Positions 9,183 through 18,015 of a DNA stretch of 64,000 nt are shown piece by piece. Below the pieces are notes generated by a model, which saw only the letters and a program-made list of their open reading frames with translations, made no database searches and was not told where the DNA came from. The stretch is from Solimicrobium silvestre (GTDB lineage Bacteria > Pseudomonadota > Gammaproteobacteria > Burkholderiales > Burkholderiaceae_D), in the NCBI RefSeq assembly GCF_002976435.1, contig NZ_PUGF01000007.1, forward strand, positions 124,001 to 188,000, given 5' to 3'. The position numbers and the translations under genes were made by a program. Each line of letters opens with the position of its first letter. Positions within the stretch are counted from its first letter, which is position 1.

Positions 9183-9217
9183 GTAGGGGAAAGCGAAATG
9201 CGAGTCATTAGCCCTAC
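9183..9217. promoter_or_regulatory. GTAGGGG/CCCTAC half-sites between usp and phaC
   Basis: GTAGGGG (9183-9189) and, in opposite orientation, CCCTAC (9212-9217) repeat the core of the palindrome found before fnr. The first overlaps a possible minus-strand -10 hexamer TACACT (complement of 9180-9185) for the usp operon. This is a second candidate target for the response regulator at 874-1518. The spacing between halves is wide here (22 bp), so they may act as separate monomer sites. Confidence 0.4.
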
Positions 9218-9231
9218 TTGATACAGGTCAA
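9218..9231. promoter_or_regulatory. Near-consensus FNR box, usp side
   Basis: TTGATACAGGTCAA matches TTGAT-N4-ATCAA with one change in the right half. It lies 100 bp upstream of the usp start codon. If TACACT at 9180-9185 is the -10 on the minus strand, the box is centred near -51.5, which is not a standard class II position. Assignment to Fnr rather than a Dnr-type paralogue is therefore tentative. Confidence 0.5.
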
Positions 9232-9342
9232 GAGTTGGAATAAAAAACACATTACTAACCCAAGCAAAATGAACAATGGTTATGAATGGGTATATCTTTA
9301 CGATGGGAGAAAGTCGTTGATTTAGTGATCTATTGCACTATA

Positions 9343-9356
9343 TTGATGTGGATCAA
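9343..9356 (+). promoter_or_regulatory. Perfect FNR box of the phaC promoter
   Basis: TTGATGTGGATCAA is a perfect FNR consensus. A -10-like TATTCT lies at 9378-9383, which puts the start of transcription near 9391 and the box centre at -41.5. This is the class II activation geometry. The phaC start codon follows at 9415. Confidence 0.8.
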
Positions 9357-9414
9357 CCGGATAAGCAGACCAGTTGCTATTCTTTAAGAATACCCTCTCA
9401 CAGGAGCTTCAGCC

Positions 9415-11223
9415 ATGGATGAACTGATTTTGGAAAAATCTGCACCGATCACGTTTAAATCATCACCAATCCGCATTCCAGATGTGCAGCACATCAACAC
9501 GTCTGAACCGGTGGATTCTGCCAACCAGCTTGACCTGATTACCAATGCATGGATCGGTCGCTTTACAGGCAATATTTCACCGGCGGCCCTTATCAATGCG
9601 TACAACGACTGGCTGACACATCTCCGGCTTTCGCCATCGAAGAAAGCCGAACTAACAAACAAAGCGTTGAAAAAATTCTGGCGCTGGACTACGTATGCAT
9701 GCGATCCGGCTCAGATGCTGCCGTCCTTCAATAACGAGTCGCAACACTGCATTACTCCCTTACCTCAGGATAAACGCTTCATCGATAAAGCTTGGGAGAA
9801 TTGGCCGTTTAACGTCATGACGCAAGGCTTCTTGCTGAATCAGCAGTGGTGGCATAACGCGACCACGAATGTCCGTGGGGTTTCCCAACATCATGAAGAT
9901 GTAGTGACCTTCACTACCCGGCAAATACTGGATATGTGGGCACCATCCAATTTTTTGTTGACCAATCCGGTTGTACTAAAACAAACCATGCGCGAAGGCG
10001 GCGCAAACTTGTTACGTGGCGCACAAAACGCTTTTGCTGACTGGCAGCGTAGTTCAGGCGCTGGGTCGGATTCGACAAGCGCCTTCAAGGTCGGTGAAAA
10101 TCTGGCCGTTACACCCGGCAAAGTCATCTATCGCAACCGGTTAATCGAGTTAATTCAATATTCCCCAAGCACCGAAAGCGTGCATGCCGTGCCGGTGCTG
10201 ATTGTGCCCGCATGGATTATGAAGTACTACATACTTGATTTATCCGCACAAAATTCTCTGGTTAACTATCTGGTCGAACAAGGCCATACCGTATTCATGA
10301 TTTCCTGGAAAAATCCAGATGCCAGCGACCGCGATTTATCCATGGATGATTATCATAATTTAGGGGTAATGGAAGCGATCGACACGGTCAGTCGTGTAAC
10401 AGGCGCGGAACAGATCAACTCTGTCGGTTATTGCTTGGGCGGTACTTTATTGTCAATCGCCGCCGCAGCGATGGCACGTGATGGTGATACGCGTTTAGCG
10501 AGCATTACCCTGTTCGCCGCGCAGGTGGACTTTACAGAACCCGGTGAAATGTCGCTTTTTATCGATGAGAGTCAAATCAGCTTTCTGGAAGCGGTCATGT
10601 GGGAACAGGGCTATCTGGATAGCACGCAAATGGCCGGAGCATTCCAGCTACTACGCTCGAACGATTTGATCTGGTCACACCGACTTAACCAATACTTGCT
10701 TGGAATGAAGGAAACGGAGAGCGATTTGATGGCATGGAATGCCGACGCGACACGTATGCCTTATCGCATGCATACGGAATATCTACGCCACCTGTTCTTG
10801 CACAATGATTTGGCCGAAGGTCGGTATCGCGTCAATAGTAAGGTTGTTAATCTGACCGACATTCATGTTCCAATTTTTGCCGTCGGAACAACGACCGATC
10901 ACGTCGCGCCATGGCATTCGGTGTTCAAAATTCAACGTTTAACTGAAGCGGAACTTACCTTTTTGCTTACGTCCGGTGGGCATAATGCCGGTGTGGTTTC
11001 ACCGCCAGGTCATCCACATCGAAGTTACCAGGTAGCGACCCGCGCACAGGGTGATGCCGTGGTAGATGCGGACACTTGGCAAACAACACTGCCCGTTCAT
11101 GAAGGATCTTGGTGGCCTACCTGGGAGGCCTGGCTTGCTTCGCGCTCCGGTCAGAGTATCAAACCACCAGCTATAAACAATCCGATCTGTGATGCTCCTG
11201 GGGTATATATAATGCAGAAATGA
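9415..11223 (+). CDS. phaC: Class I-like poly(3-hydroxyalkanoate) synthase
   Basis: Polyhydroxyalkanoate synthase of 602 residues. It has the PhaC N-terminal domain (about 60-230; for example the WWHNATTNVRGVSQHHE region), then an alpha/beta hydrolase core with lipase-like box GYCLGG and nucleophile Cys340, Asp495 (TTDHVAPW) and His523 (SGGHNAGVV). It polymerises (R)-3-hydroxyacyl-CoA into storage granules in the cytoplasm. ATG 9415 has CAGGAG 8 nt upstream. It sits directly behind a class II FNR promoter, so polymer synthesis is probably induced when oxygen falls, acting as an electron sink together with the MaoC-Pta fusion. No phaA, phaB or phasin gene is adjacent. That suggests an accessory paralogue rather than the main phaCAB locus, which is inference. 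Confidence 0.93.
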   Translation: MDELILEKSAPITFKSSPIRIPDVQHINTSEPVDSANQLDLITNAWIGRFTGNISPAALINAYNDWLTHLRLSPSKKAELTNKALKKFWRWTTYACDPAQMLPSFNNESQHCITPLPQDKRFIDKAWENWPFNVMTQGFLLNQQWWHNATTNVRGVSQHHEDVVTFTTRQILDMWAPSNFLLTNPVVLKQTMREGGANLLRGAQNAFADWQRSSGAGSDSTSAFKVGENLAVTPGKVIYRNRLIELIQYSPSTESVHAVPVLIVPAWIMKYYILDLSAQNSLVNYLVEQGHTVFMISWKNPDASDRDLSMDDYHNLGVMEAIDTVSRVTGAEQINSVGYCLGGTLLSIAAAAMARDGDTRLASITLFAAQVDFTEPGEMSLFIDESQISFLEAVMWEQGYLDSTQMAGAFQLLRSNDLIWSHRLNQYLLGMKETESDLMAWNADATRMPYRMHTEYLRHLFLHNDLAEGRYRVNSKVVNLTDIHVPIFAVGTTTDHVAPWHSVFKIQRLTEAELTFLLTSGGHNAGVVSPPGHPHRSYQVATRAQGDAVVDADTWQTTLPVHEGSWWPTWEAWLASRSGQSIKPPAINNPICDAPGVYIMQK

Positions 11224-11273
11224 TGTATTAAAAAACGATGTGATGTGCGTTTGTAACGCATAGGAGTACGCCA

Positions 11274-12395
11274 ATGTGGGCTGGAGAATTCATTAAAAAT
11301 GTGATGGGCACATTGGATTCCCGCAGCTTGCGTGAGCTCCCACCCCAGATCGAAGTTGAGGTTGAAAGCCGACATGAAGAAGAAATTTTTCATTTGCTTC
11401 CGCTTCTCGGGCCATTGTTTGGTTGCGGTATTTTGCTCTTTAGCGCGTGGGATTATTTGATAGATCCCGCACACGCGTGGTCAACTTTCCTGGTTCGTCT
11501 TCTTCTTGTTCTATTGGGATCCATCGCGTACGTACCGAACCGTTTGCAATGGTCTCCCGTTCAGCGTTGCGGCGTCATCTACGGCACCCACTCTTGCGCA
11601 ATCATTATTAGTGAATATTTGCTTAACAACGGCTTTCTGTATGGATTGACTGGCATTGCTGCCTGTATCTTTGTTGTATCGGTGATTACTTTGCGAGTTA
11701 GAACTTTTCTGCTGATCTTATCCGCACCAACGCTGCTATTTCTGATATTGAGCGCGATCCGGTTCCCGTTATTTGAATTCATCAACAGCGTGATGCTTTA
11801 CATTTTTTCCGTCGCTTGCGCGGGCATTGTCATGTTGGTTATTCGCTATTTCCGCCTGAAAGCCTTCTCGCTGGAAAAAAAATTACTGCATATCTCGCAC
11901 CATGACAGCCTAACCGGTGCATACAATCGCGGCTATCTGACCGAGTTGGCAGTTCGTGAGATTGCATTAGCAAAGCGTCATGGTCGCGCGCTTTGCGTTG
12001 CGATGATTGATATCGATCATTTCAAATCAGTCAACGACACTTACGGTCATGCTGTTGGCGATGAGACGATCAAATTACTTGTCAAAACGTGCGAACAGAA
12101 TCTGCGTGAGATCGATCATTTTGGACGAATCGGTGGAGAAGAATTTGTATGTATTCTGCCGGAAACCGCAGAGTCAGACGCCATGCTGTGCGCGGAGCGC
12201 CTGCGACGCAGTATTGAGGAAATGCGTATTAAAATTCCATCAGGATATCTTCAAGTTACTGCCAGTATCGGTGTCGCCGTCTTAATCCAACAGCCCGATT
12301 GGGATGCGCTGTTAAAAGATGCCGATACCGCCTTATATTCCGCCAAAAGAGATGGCAGAAACCGAGTCGTTCTCGCTACCACCTGCATTTCATAA
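11274..12395 (+). CDS. Membrane-bound diguanylate cyclase (GGDEF)
   Basis: Protein of 373 residues. About six hydrophobic helices (residues about 40-195) form an unclassified membrane sensor, followed by a GGDEF domain (about 205-370) with active-site GGEEF and the family motifs HDSLTGAYNRGYL and FKSVNDTYGHAVGD. The inhibitory I-site RxxD (REID) lies five residues before GGEEF, so product inhibition by c-di-GMP is expected. It starts 50 bp after phaC with AGGAG before the ATG, and may be read from the same FNR-controlled promoter. It is convergent with the cbb3 oxidase operon. Confidence 0.92.
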   Translation: MWAGEFIKNVMGTLDSRSLRELPPQIEVEVESRHEEEIFHLLPLLGPLFGCGILLFSAWDYLIDPAHAWSTFLVRLLLVLLGSIAYVPNRLQWSPVQRCGVIYGTHSCAIIISEYLLNNGFLYGLTGIAACIFVVSVITLRVRTFLLILSAPTLLFLILSAIRFPLFEFINSVMLYIFSVACAGIVMLVIRYFRLKAFSLEKKLLHISHHDSLTGAYNRGYLTELAVREIALAKRHGRALCVAMIDIDHFKSVNDTYGHAVGDETIKLLVKTCEQNLREIDHFGRIGGEEFVCILPETAESDAMLCAERLRRSIEEMRIKIPSGYLQVTASIGVAVLIQQPDWDALLKDADTALYSAKRDGRNRVVLATTCIS

Positions 12396-12421
12396 TGCGC
12401 TTTGCGGGGCATACGCCCTCC

Positions 12422-12970
12422 TCACTCGGCTGCCGGCAAATCAGCTTTAAGATCAATCGTGCGCTGTTGCGGCCACATCCACGTACCTGTTAAACGCCAA
12501 GTATGCTTTTCATCGCCAACACTCATTTCCCAGCGGCCCAGATCAAGTGCCGGTAATTCGGCCTCAAACTCGCCGCGCTGATCGGCTTGCGCTTCAAGTT
12601 GCCGGTCTTTTTCCGGCTGCGTAGCGTGTGACAATTGAATGATCACCTTCCCGGCTATCGGCTGGCCAAAACTCAACAGTCTGCCATGCAATTTTCCTTG
12701 CGCCGCATCGTAACTGGCATTCAGAGTCAAGCCGAGATTGGTCGCGGCTGCATCACGCCGCAGATCCTTATTGATCGCATTCCCCTGCTTATAATAGTCA
12801 TCAACTACCATCGCATCTTGCCGGGTAAAGGCGATCCAGCCGGTATAGGATGCAGCAATGACGACCAGAAACGGGCCCGCCATCAACAGCCAGGGCCAAA
12901 GATGCTTATACCAAGGCTTCAGACTATTTACGCGATCAATTAACGGTGTGGCAGGTGTGGTCATGCGCAT
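12422..12970 (-). CDS. ccoH: cbb3 oxidase assembly protein CcoH (FixH family)
   Basis: FixH-family protein of 182 residues. It has one membrane helix (about 28-48, WPWLLMAGPFLVVIAASY), then a periplasmic domain starting with the family pattern VVDDYYKQGNAINKD. CcoH is needed for stable assembly of the cbb3 cytochrome oxidase. ATG 12970 has GGAG upstream at good spacing; a second in-frame ATG two codons later is possible. It is the last gene of the ccoNOQPGH operon, 23 bp after ccoG. Confidence 0.9.
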   Translation of the reverse strand: MRMTTPATPLIDRVNSLKPWYKHLWPWLLMAGPFLVVIAASYTGWIAFTRQDAMVVDDYYKQGNAINKDLRRDAAATNLGLTLNASYDAAQGKLHGRLLSFGQPIAGKVIIQLSHATQPEKDRQLEAQADQRGEFEAELPALDLGRWEMSVGDEKHTWRLTGTWMWPQQRTIDLKADLPAAE

Positions 12971-12993
12971 AATGCTCTCCTTACATTTATCGG

Positions 12994-14394
12994 TTATCTC
13001 GGCACAAAAAATACTGCTCTTTCCTTCACGTGCAGATTGCTATCATCCACAGCCTTCAGTTCAAAGAAAATCTTATTCGACCCGGCCTTCCCCTCTCCGT
13101 AAGCGACGCGGACTCGAACCGGGACAGCGCGAGAAGCAGTCCCATCCAACTGCACTTCATCCGGCGTTGCCAACGTAATTGATGCAATGCCTGATACGCT
13201 CAATTTGAAACGGTGCGCAGTCTCGGCAGTATTCATGATTTGCAAGCGATACACATTTTCAATCATGCCGTCTTCAACTTCTCGTCCCAACGAGCCGCGA
13301 TCACGGATCACATCCAGCTTGAGCGGCACGCGCATGAACAACGTACTAAAGAAAACCACGATGATCACCACAAGCAAGCCGCTATATATCAACACACGCG
13401 GCCGCATTACGCGCTGCTGCATCTCCTTCAAGGTCAAGTGGTTATTGATGGCATGCTCGGTCGAATAGCGTATCAAACCGAGCGGTTCGTCAATCTTCGT
13501 CATGACCGAATTACATGCATCAATGCAGGCGGCACAACCAATGCACTCGTATTGCAATCCCTTACGGATATCAATGCCGGTAGGACAAACCTGCACGCAC
13601 ATTGAGCAATCAATGCATGCGCCCACTTCCTTACCGGCCTTGATATCCTTTTGGGGATAAGCACTACGCGGCTCGCCACGTTTTTGATCATAAGTAATGA
13701 TCAAGGTGTCTTTATCAAACATCGCACTTTGGAAGCGTGCGTACGGGCACATGTATTTGCAAACCTGCTCTCGCATCCAACCCGCATTGCCATAGGTTGC
13801 AAACGAATAAAACAAAACCCAAAACAATTCCCATGGGCCCAATGCGGCATTAACTACGGCATGCAACAGCGTATTTGCCGGCGTAAAGTAAGCAACAAAA
13901 GTGAAGCCGGTCCAGAGCGACAGCAAACCCCAAGAAAAATGTTTCGCCGTTTTTCGGGCAATTTTTTCGAGAGTCCACGGCTGTCTTGCAAGACGGATTT
14001 GCGCACTACGTGCACCTTCTATTTTGCGTTCTATCCATAGAAAAAGCTCTGTGTAGACCGTTTGCGGACACGCGAATCCGCACCAGACGCGCCCGGCCAC
14101 CGCTGTAAACAAAAACAGGCTATACGCGCAAATAATCAGCAAAACGGCAAGGTATATAAAATCTTGGGGCCACAATACAATGCCGAAAATATAGAATTTC
14201 CGCGTACCAAGATCGAACAACACAGCCTGCCGACCGTTCCACACCAGCCATGGCAATCCATAGAAAACCAATTGCGTTAGCCAGACACATAACCAGCGCA
14301 AACTGGCGTAGCGCCCTTTCGTCTCGCGAGGATAAATTTCCTCGCGAGCGCTATACATCTTAACTACGGAGACTTTAGGAGTAGCGTTATTCAT
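12994..14394 (-). CDS. ccoG: cbb3 oxidase accessory ferredoxin-like protein CcoG (FixG/RdxA)
   Basis: Membrane protein of 466 residues. It has several helices in the first half, a CxxxCP motif in the membrane region (CGFACPQTVYTE), two ferredoxin-type cluster motifs (CIDCSMCVQVCPTG and CIGCAACIDAC) and a C-terminal Ig-like domain. CcoG reduces Cu(II) to Cu(I) during delivery of copper to cbb3 oxidase. I chose ATG 14394 over the TTG at 14406; a short GGAA lies just upstream. It lies between ccoP and ccoH in the usual order. Confidence 0.95.
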   Translation of the reverse strand: MNNATPKVSVVKMYSAREEIYPRETKGRYASLRWLCVWLTQLVFYGLPWLVWNGRQAVLFDLGTRKFYIFGIVLWPQDFIYLAVLLIICAYSLFLFTAVAGRVWCGFACPQTVYTELFLWIERKIEGARSAQIRLARQPWTLEKIARKTAKHFSWGLLSLWTGFTFVAYFTPANTLLHAVVNAALGPWELFWVLFYSFATYGNAGWMREQVCKYMCPYARFQSAMFDKDTLIITYDQKRGEPRSAYPQKDIKAGKEVGACIDCSMCVQVCPTGIDIRKGLQYECIGCAACIDACNSVMTKIDEPLGLIRYSTEHAINNHLTLKEMQQRVMRPRVLIYSGLLVVIIVVFFSTLFMRVPLKLDVIRDRGSLGREVEDGMIENVYRLQIMNTAETAHRFKLSVSGIASITLATPDEVQLDGTASRAVPVRVRVAYGEGKAGSNKIFFELKAVDDSNLHVKERAVFFVPR

Positions 14395-14421
14395 TTCATT
14401 CCACAACTACATGTAAGGCAT

Positions 14422-15378
14422 TCATTTTTGCGGCAGGTCTTGATTCACATTCGACAAACTCCACACATACGCTGCCAATACATGCACTTTAGGCTCACCA
14501 AGAAAATCTTTAAACGGTGGCATGGTGCTGGAGCGCCCATGCTGAATGGTCTCCATAATGGTTTCCTTGCTGCCGCCAAACAGCCAGATCTTATCGGTCA
14601 GATTTGGCGCACCGATCATTTGATTGCCAGCGCCATCCGAGCCATGACAGCCCGCGCAATTGGCAAATTTTGGTTTCCCGAATGCCGCCTTGATTGGATC
14701 TGCAGTCGAACCGGACAAGCTCAACACATAGTGAGCCACGTTTTCCACATCTTTATCGGTTCCCACCGCAGCGCCCATCGGCGGCATTAAGCCATTGCGG
14801 CCATTCATGATCGTTGTCTTGATGGTTTCCGGATCTCCACCGAATAACCAATCATGGTCAGTCAAGTTCGGAAAACCTTTGCTACCGCGCGCGTCCGAAC
14901 CATGACATTGGGAACAATATGTCAGGAATAGTCGCTCACCCATCGCGTGCGCTTTTGGATCTGCGGCGACAGTTTTCAAGTCTTGTTTCAGGTACTTGTT
15001 AAACAGCGGGCCGTATTCGGCTTCTGCCTTGAGCAATTCTTCCTGATAAGCGCCACTTGATTTCCAGCCTAGCTTACCGGCGTAACTGCCAAGCCCGGGG
15101 TACAGGAAAAGATAGATAAGACCGAACACGATGGTTATGTAAAACAACCACATCCACCAGCGTGGCATCGGCGTATTCAGTTCGGTTAGATCCTCATCCC
15201 AGACGTGGCCTGTTGTGCCAACGCTAGCTTCGCCATTTAGTGAGGAGTCTGAGGCATCGCCTGCGCCGGTCACTTTTTGTGACGATTGCATCCAAAGCAG
15301 TAACGCGCAACCGGCGATGCCCAACAGAGCCAGAACTGTGATGTAAATATTCCAAAATCCGCTAGTAAAGTCAGACAT
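14422..15378 (-). CDS. ccoP: cbb3 cytochrome c oxidase diheme subunit III
   Basis: Protein of 318 residues with two N-terminal membrane segments (about 8-30 and 73-95) and two cytochrome c domains carrying CSQCH (Cys155, Cys158, His159) and CAGCH (Cys241, Cys244, His245). It passes electrons from soluble cytochrome c to CcoO/CcoN. Its start overlaps the end of ccoQ by 8 bp. Confidence 0.96.
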   Translation of the reverse strand: MSDFTSGFWNIYITVLALLGIAGCALLLWMQSSQKVTGAGDASDSSLNGEASVGTTGHVWDEDLTELNTPMPRWWMWLFYITIVFGLIYLFLYPGLGSYAGKLGWKSSGAYQEELLKAEAEYGPLFNKYLKQDLKTVAADPKAHAMGERLFLTYCSQCHGSDARGSKGFPNLTDHDWLFGGDPETIKTTIMNGRNGLMPPMGAAVGTDKDVENVAHYVLSLSGSTADPIKAAFGKPKFANCAGCHGSDGAGNQMIGAPNLTDKIWLFGGSKETIMETIQHGRSSTMPPFKDFLGEPKVHVLAAYVWSLSNVNQDLPQK

Positions 15379-15562
15379 GACGTTTCTCCACGTTCAACTC
15401 CTGTGCATCGTCAGCATCTTCGACGAAGGGCAGATTGGCGATGGCGTCGAAATCGCTGCTCCGCTTGTAGCCAAATATCCACCAGAGTATGCCGAGAAAG
15501 GTAATCAAACTCACTACCGTCATGACGACGCTGGCGTTATTAAAAATAAGGTCGATAGCCAT
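15371..15562 (-). CDS. ccoQ: cbb3 oxidase small subunit CcoQ
   Basis: Single-span membrane protein of 63 residues. One helix at about 10-30 (VVMTVVSLITFLGILWWIFGY) is followed by a short acidic cytoplasmic tail. CcoQ stabilises the cbb3 complex. It is recognised by size, topology and position between ccoO and ccoP: 2 bp after ccoO and overlapping ccoP by 8 bp. Confidence 0.92.
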   Translation of the reverse strand: MAIDLIFNNASVVMTVVSLITFLGILWWIFGYKRSSDFDAIANLPFVEDADDAQELNVEKRHV

Positions 15563-15564
15563 GA

Positions 15565-16179
15565 TTAATTCCTCGCTTTGATCAAAATGCCGAGCCCTTG
15601 CAAATACGCGATCAACGCATCCTGTTCCGTTTTATCAACCAAGGCGCTCGGAGCCTGCTTGATTTCTTCATCTGAATAAGGAACGCTCAAACGCTGCAGC
15701 GCACGCATTTTCGGTATGACTTCTTCCGGTATCAGTTTCGTCGTCGCCAGCCACGGGTAATTCGGCATGTTTGATTCCGGCACCATGTCGCGTGGATTAT
15801 TCAAGTGGATGCGATGCCACTCGTCGCTGTAGCGCCCGCCTACACGAGCCAGATCCGGCCCGGTACGCTTAGAGCCCCATTGAAACGGACGGTCATAAAC
15901 GAATTCACCCGCCACCGAATAATGTCCATAGCGCTCCGTCTCTGCGCGGAAGGGGCGAATCATTTGCGAATGACAGTTATAACAACCTTCGCGAATATAA
16001 ATGTCACGGCCAACCAGACTCAGCGGTGCGTAAGGCTTCAAGCCGGTGATCGGTTCAGTCGTGGACTTTTGAAAAAACAGCGGCACGATCTCAACCAACC
16101 CGCCGACGCTGATAACCAACACGACCAATCCGATCAACAACCAGGGATTTTTTTCTATCCATTCATGGGAAAATTTCAT
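15565..16179 (-). CDS. ccoO: cbb3 cytochrome c oxidase monoheme subunit II
   Basis: Protein of 204 residues with an N-terminal membrane anchor (about 12-35) and one heme c site CYNCH (Cys66, Cys69, His70) in the standard context [14 protein letters not shown]. The segment [13 protein letters not shown] supplies the distal Met ligand region. It is encoded 15 bp after ccoN. Confidence 0.97.
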   Translation of the reverse strand: MKFSHEWIEKNPWLLIGLVVLVISVGGLVEIVPLFFQKSTTEPITGLKPYAPLSLVGRDIYIREGCYNCHSQMIRPFRAETERYGHYSVAGEFVYDRPFQWGSKRTGPDLARVGGRYSDEWHRIHLNNPRDMVPESNMPNYPWLATTKLIPEEVIPKMRALQRLSVPYSDEEIKQAPSALVDKTEQDALIAYLQGLGILIKARN

Positions 16180-16194
16180 AATTAGCTCCTTAAT

Positions 16195-17634
16195 TCAGGC
16201 ATGTGCCGATGTTGTTCCAGTGATCAGTGACGGAATACGCGCCTGAACTTCCTTGCTGTCACGCATGGTCATAAAGGTGTTGTAAGCCATGGTCAGCATG
16301 CCGCTTAAATAAAGCGCGCCGCCGCAAACCCGAATCACGTAATACGGATAGGTCGCTTTGACACCTTCGACAAAGGTATAAGTCAATGTACCGTCCGGAT
16401 TTACTGCTCGCCACATCAAGCCTTGCATCACACCGGCAATCCACATAGAAGAGATGTAGAGAACCACACCAATCGTCGCTACCCAAAAATGGATGTCAAT
16501 CAGACGCGTACTCCACATTTCTTTTTTGCCGACCACGCGAGGAATCAGGTAATAAATTGAACCCATCGTGATGAAACCAACCCAACCGAGCGCACCGGAA
16601 TGGACGTGTGCAATGCCCCAATCGGTGTAATGGGATAAGGAATTAACCGTTTTGATCGACATCATCGGGCCTTCAAACGTTGCCATACCGTAGAACGAGA
16701 GCGAGACAATCATGAACTTGAGAATCGGGTCGGAACGCAGTTTGTGCCATGCGCCGGAGAGTGTCATGATGCCGTTGATCATGCCGCCCCACGAAGGTGC
16801 CAGCAGAATCAGTGAAAACACCATGCCGAGCGATTGAGTCCAATCCGGCAACGCGGTGTAGTGCAAGTGATGCGGCCCCGCCCACATATAGGTAAATATC
16901 AGCGCCCAAAAATGCACGATGGATAAGCGATAGGAATACACAGGGCGCTCTGCCTGTTTAGGAATGAAGTAATACACCATACCCAGATAACCTGCGGTCA
17001 AAATAAAACCGACTGCGTTATGCCCATACCACCATTGAATCATCGCGTCTTGAACACCAGAGTAGGCGGAGTACGACTTCCACATTGAAGCCGGCATACT
17101 GGCTCCGTTGACCACATGCAGCAAAGTCACGGCGATGATATAGGCGGCGAAGAACCAGTTCGCCACATAGATGTGCTTGACCTTACGCTTGATCAAGGTG
17201 CCGAAGAACACCACCGCGTAAGCGATCCAGACGACCGCAATCAGGATGGTAATCGGCCATTCGAGCTCGGCATATTCTTTACCGCGCGTATACCCCATTG
17301 GCAGGGTAATTGCCGCAGCAATAATGACGAGTTGCCAGCCCCAAAACGTAAAGGCTGCCAGCTTGTCCGAATATAGTCGGACCTGACAGGTGCGCTGCAC
17401 GACATAGTAAGAAGTTGCGAACAGGCCGCAAATACCAAAGGCAAAAATGACCGCGTTGGTGTGCAAGGGTCGTAAGCGTCCGTATGTCAGCCACGGAATG
17501 TCGAAGTTCAGCGCTGGCCATGCTAACTGGGCCGCAATAATGACGCCAACCAGCATTCCGACCACGCCCCAAACGACTGTGGCAATCGTAAACTGCTTGA
17601 CGATTTTGTAATTGTAATTTAGTTCTTTATCCAC
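16195..17634 (-). CDS. ccoN: cbb3 cytochrome c oxidase catalytic subunit I
   Basis: Heme-copper oxidase subunit of 479 residues with about twelve membrane helices. Heme and CuB histidines are visible in [42 protein letters not shown] and [12 protein letters not shown]. It reduces oxygen to water at very low oxygen tension and pumps protons. I chose GTG 17634 with GGAGAA just upstream. A longer in-frame ATG at 17727 would place the FNR box (17698-17711) inside the coding region and add 31 residues that match nothing in the family. Confidence 0.96.
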   Translation of the reverse strand: MDKELNYNYKIVKQFTIATVVWGVVGMLVGVIIAAQLAWPALNFDIPWLTYGRLRPLHTNAVIFAFGICGLFATSYYVVQRTCQVRLYSDKLAAFTFWGWQLVIIAAAITLPMGYTRGKEYAELEWPITILIAVVWIAYAVVFFGTLIKRKVKHIYVANWFFAAYIIAVTLLHVVNGASMPASMWKSYSAYSGVQDAMIQWWYGHNAVGFILTAGYLGMVYYFIPKQAERPVYSYRLSIVHFWALIFTYMWAGPHHLHYTALPDWTQSLGMVFSLILLAPSWGGMINGIMTLSGAWHKLRSDPILKFMIVSLSFYGMATFEGPMMSIKTVNSLSHYTDWGIAHVHSGALGWVGFITMGSIYYLIPRVVGKKEMWSTRLIDIHFWVATIGVVLYISSMWIAGVMQGLMWRAVNPDGTLTYTFVEGVKATYPYYVIRVCGGALYLSGMLTMAYNTFMTMRDSKEVQARIPSLITGTTSAHA

Positions 17635-17669
17635 AAATGTTCTCCCAGATTTCCAGCAACGATGCGGCG

Positions 17670-17711
17670 ATGTTAAGGCTCCGCACGTTTTTAATCCTTG
17701 ATTTGCATCAA
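17670..17711 (-). promoter_or_regulatory. FNR-dependent ccoN promoter
   Basis: A perfect FNR box TTGATTTGCATCAA (plus-strand reading) spans 17698-17711. On the minus strand a -10-like TAACAT (complement of 17670-17675) places the transcription start near 17663 and the box centre at -41.5. The 14-bp box is identical to the one before hemN. A second overlapping half, TTGATCAA (17713-17720), lies just beyond it. Confidence 0.82.
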
Positions 17712-17837
17712 GTTGATCAAAGTCCATTCAGTAAAATTGAAACTGGCAGAAAAAAAGCAGCGTGGGGAATAGTCGAAGCGTGTGCGCCCCTGATCTGTCG
17801 TAGTGAGCAGGACGAATTAACCAGATTTTTACTCGAC

Positions 17838-18011
17838 TTAATCCGGCGGAAGTTGTTCGGACTGGGCAGGTTTATCGTCATCATGCAAAATGCGCAAAGC
17901 CGGGCCGACCATGTCGTCAAATTGGCCACTGTCTGACATGCAGAAGAAAATACAGATCGCCACAAAGACAATCACGATGCTGAGGGGGATCAACAGATAA
18001 AGTGCTTCCAT
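17838..18011 (-). CDS. ccoS: cbb3 oxidase maturation protein CcoS
   Basis: Small membrane protein of 57 residues with one hydrophobic helix (YLLIPLSIVIVFVAICIFF), then the conserved GQFDDMVGPALRIL segment. CcoS is needed for insertion of the metal cofactors into the cbb3 oxidase. ATG 18011 lies 4 nt after the ccoI stop, with AAAGGTCGG upstream. A longer frame reaching 18089 would lie inside ccoI. Confidence 0.9.
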   Translation of the reverse strand: MEALYLLIPLSIVIVFVAICIFFCMSDSGQFDDMVGPALRILHDDDKPAQSEQLPPD

Positions 18012-18015
18012 GTAA

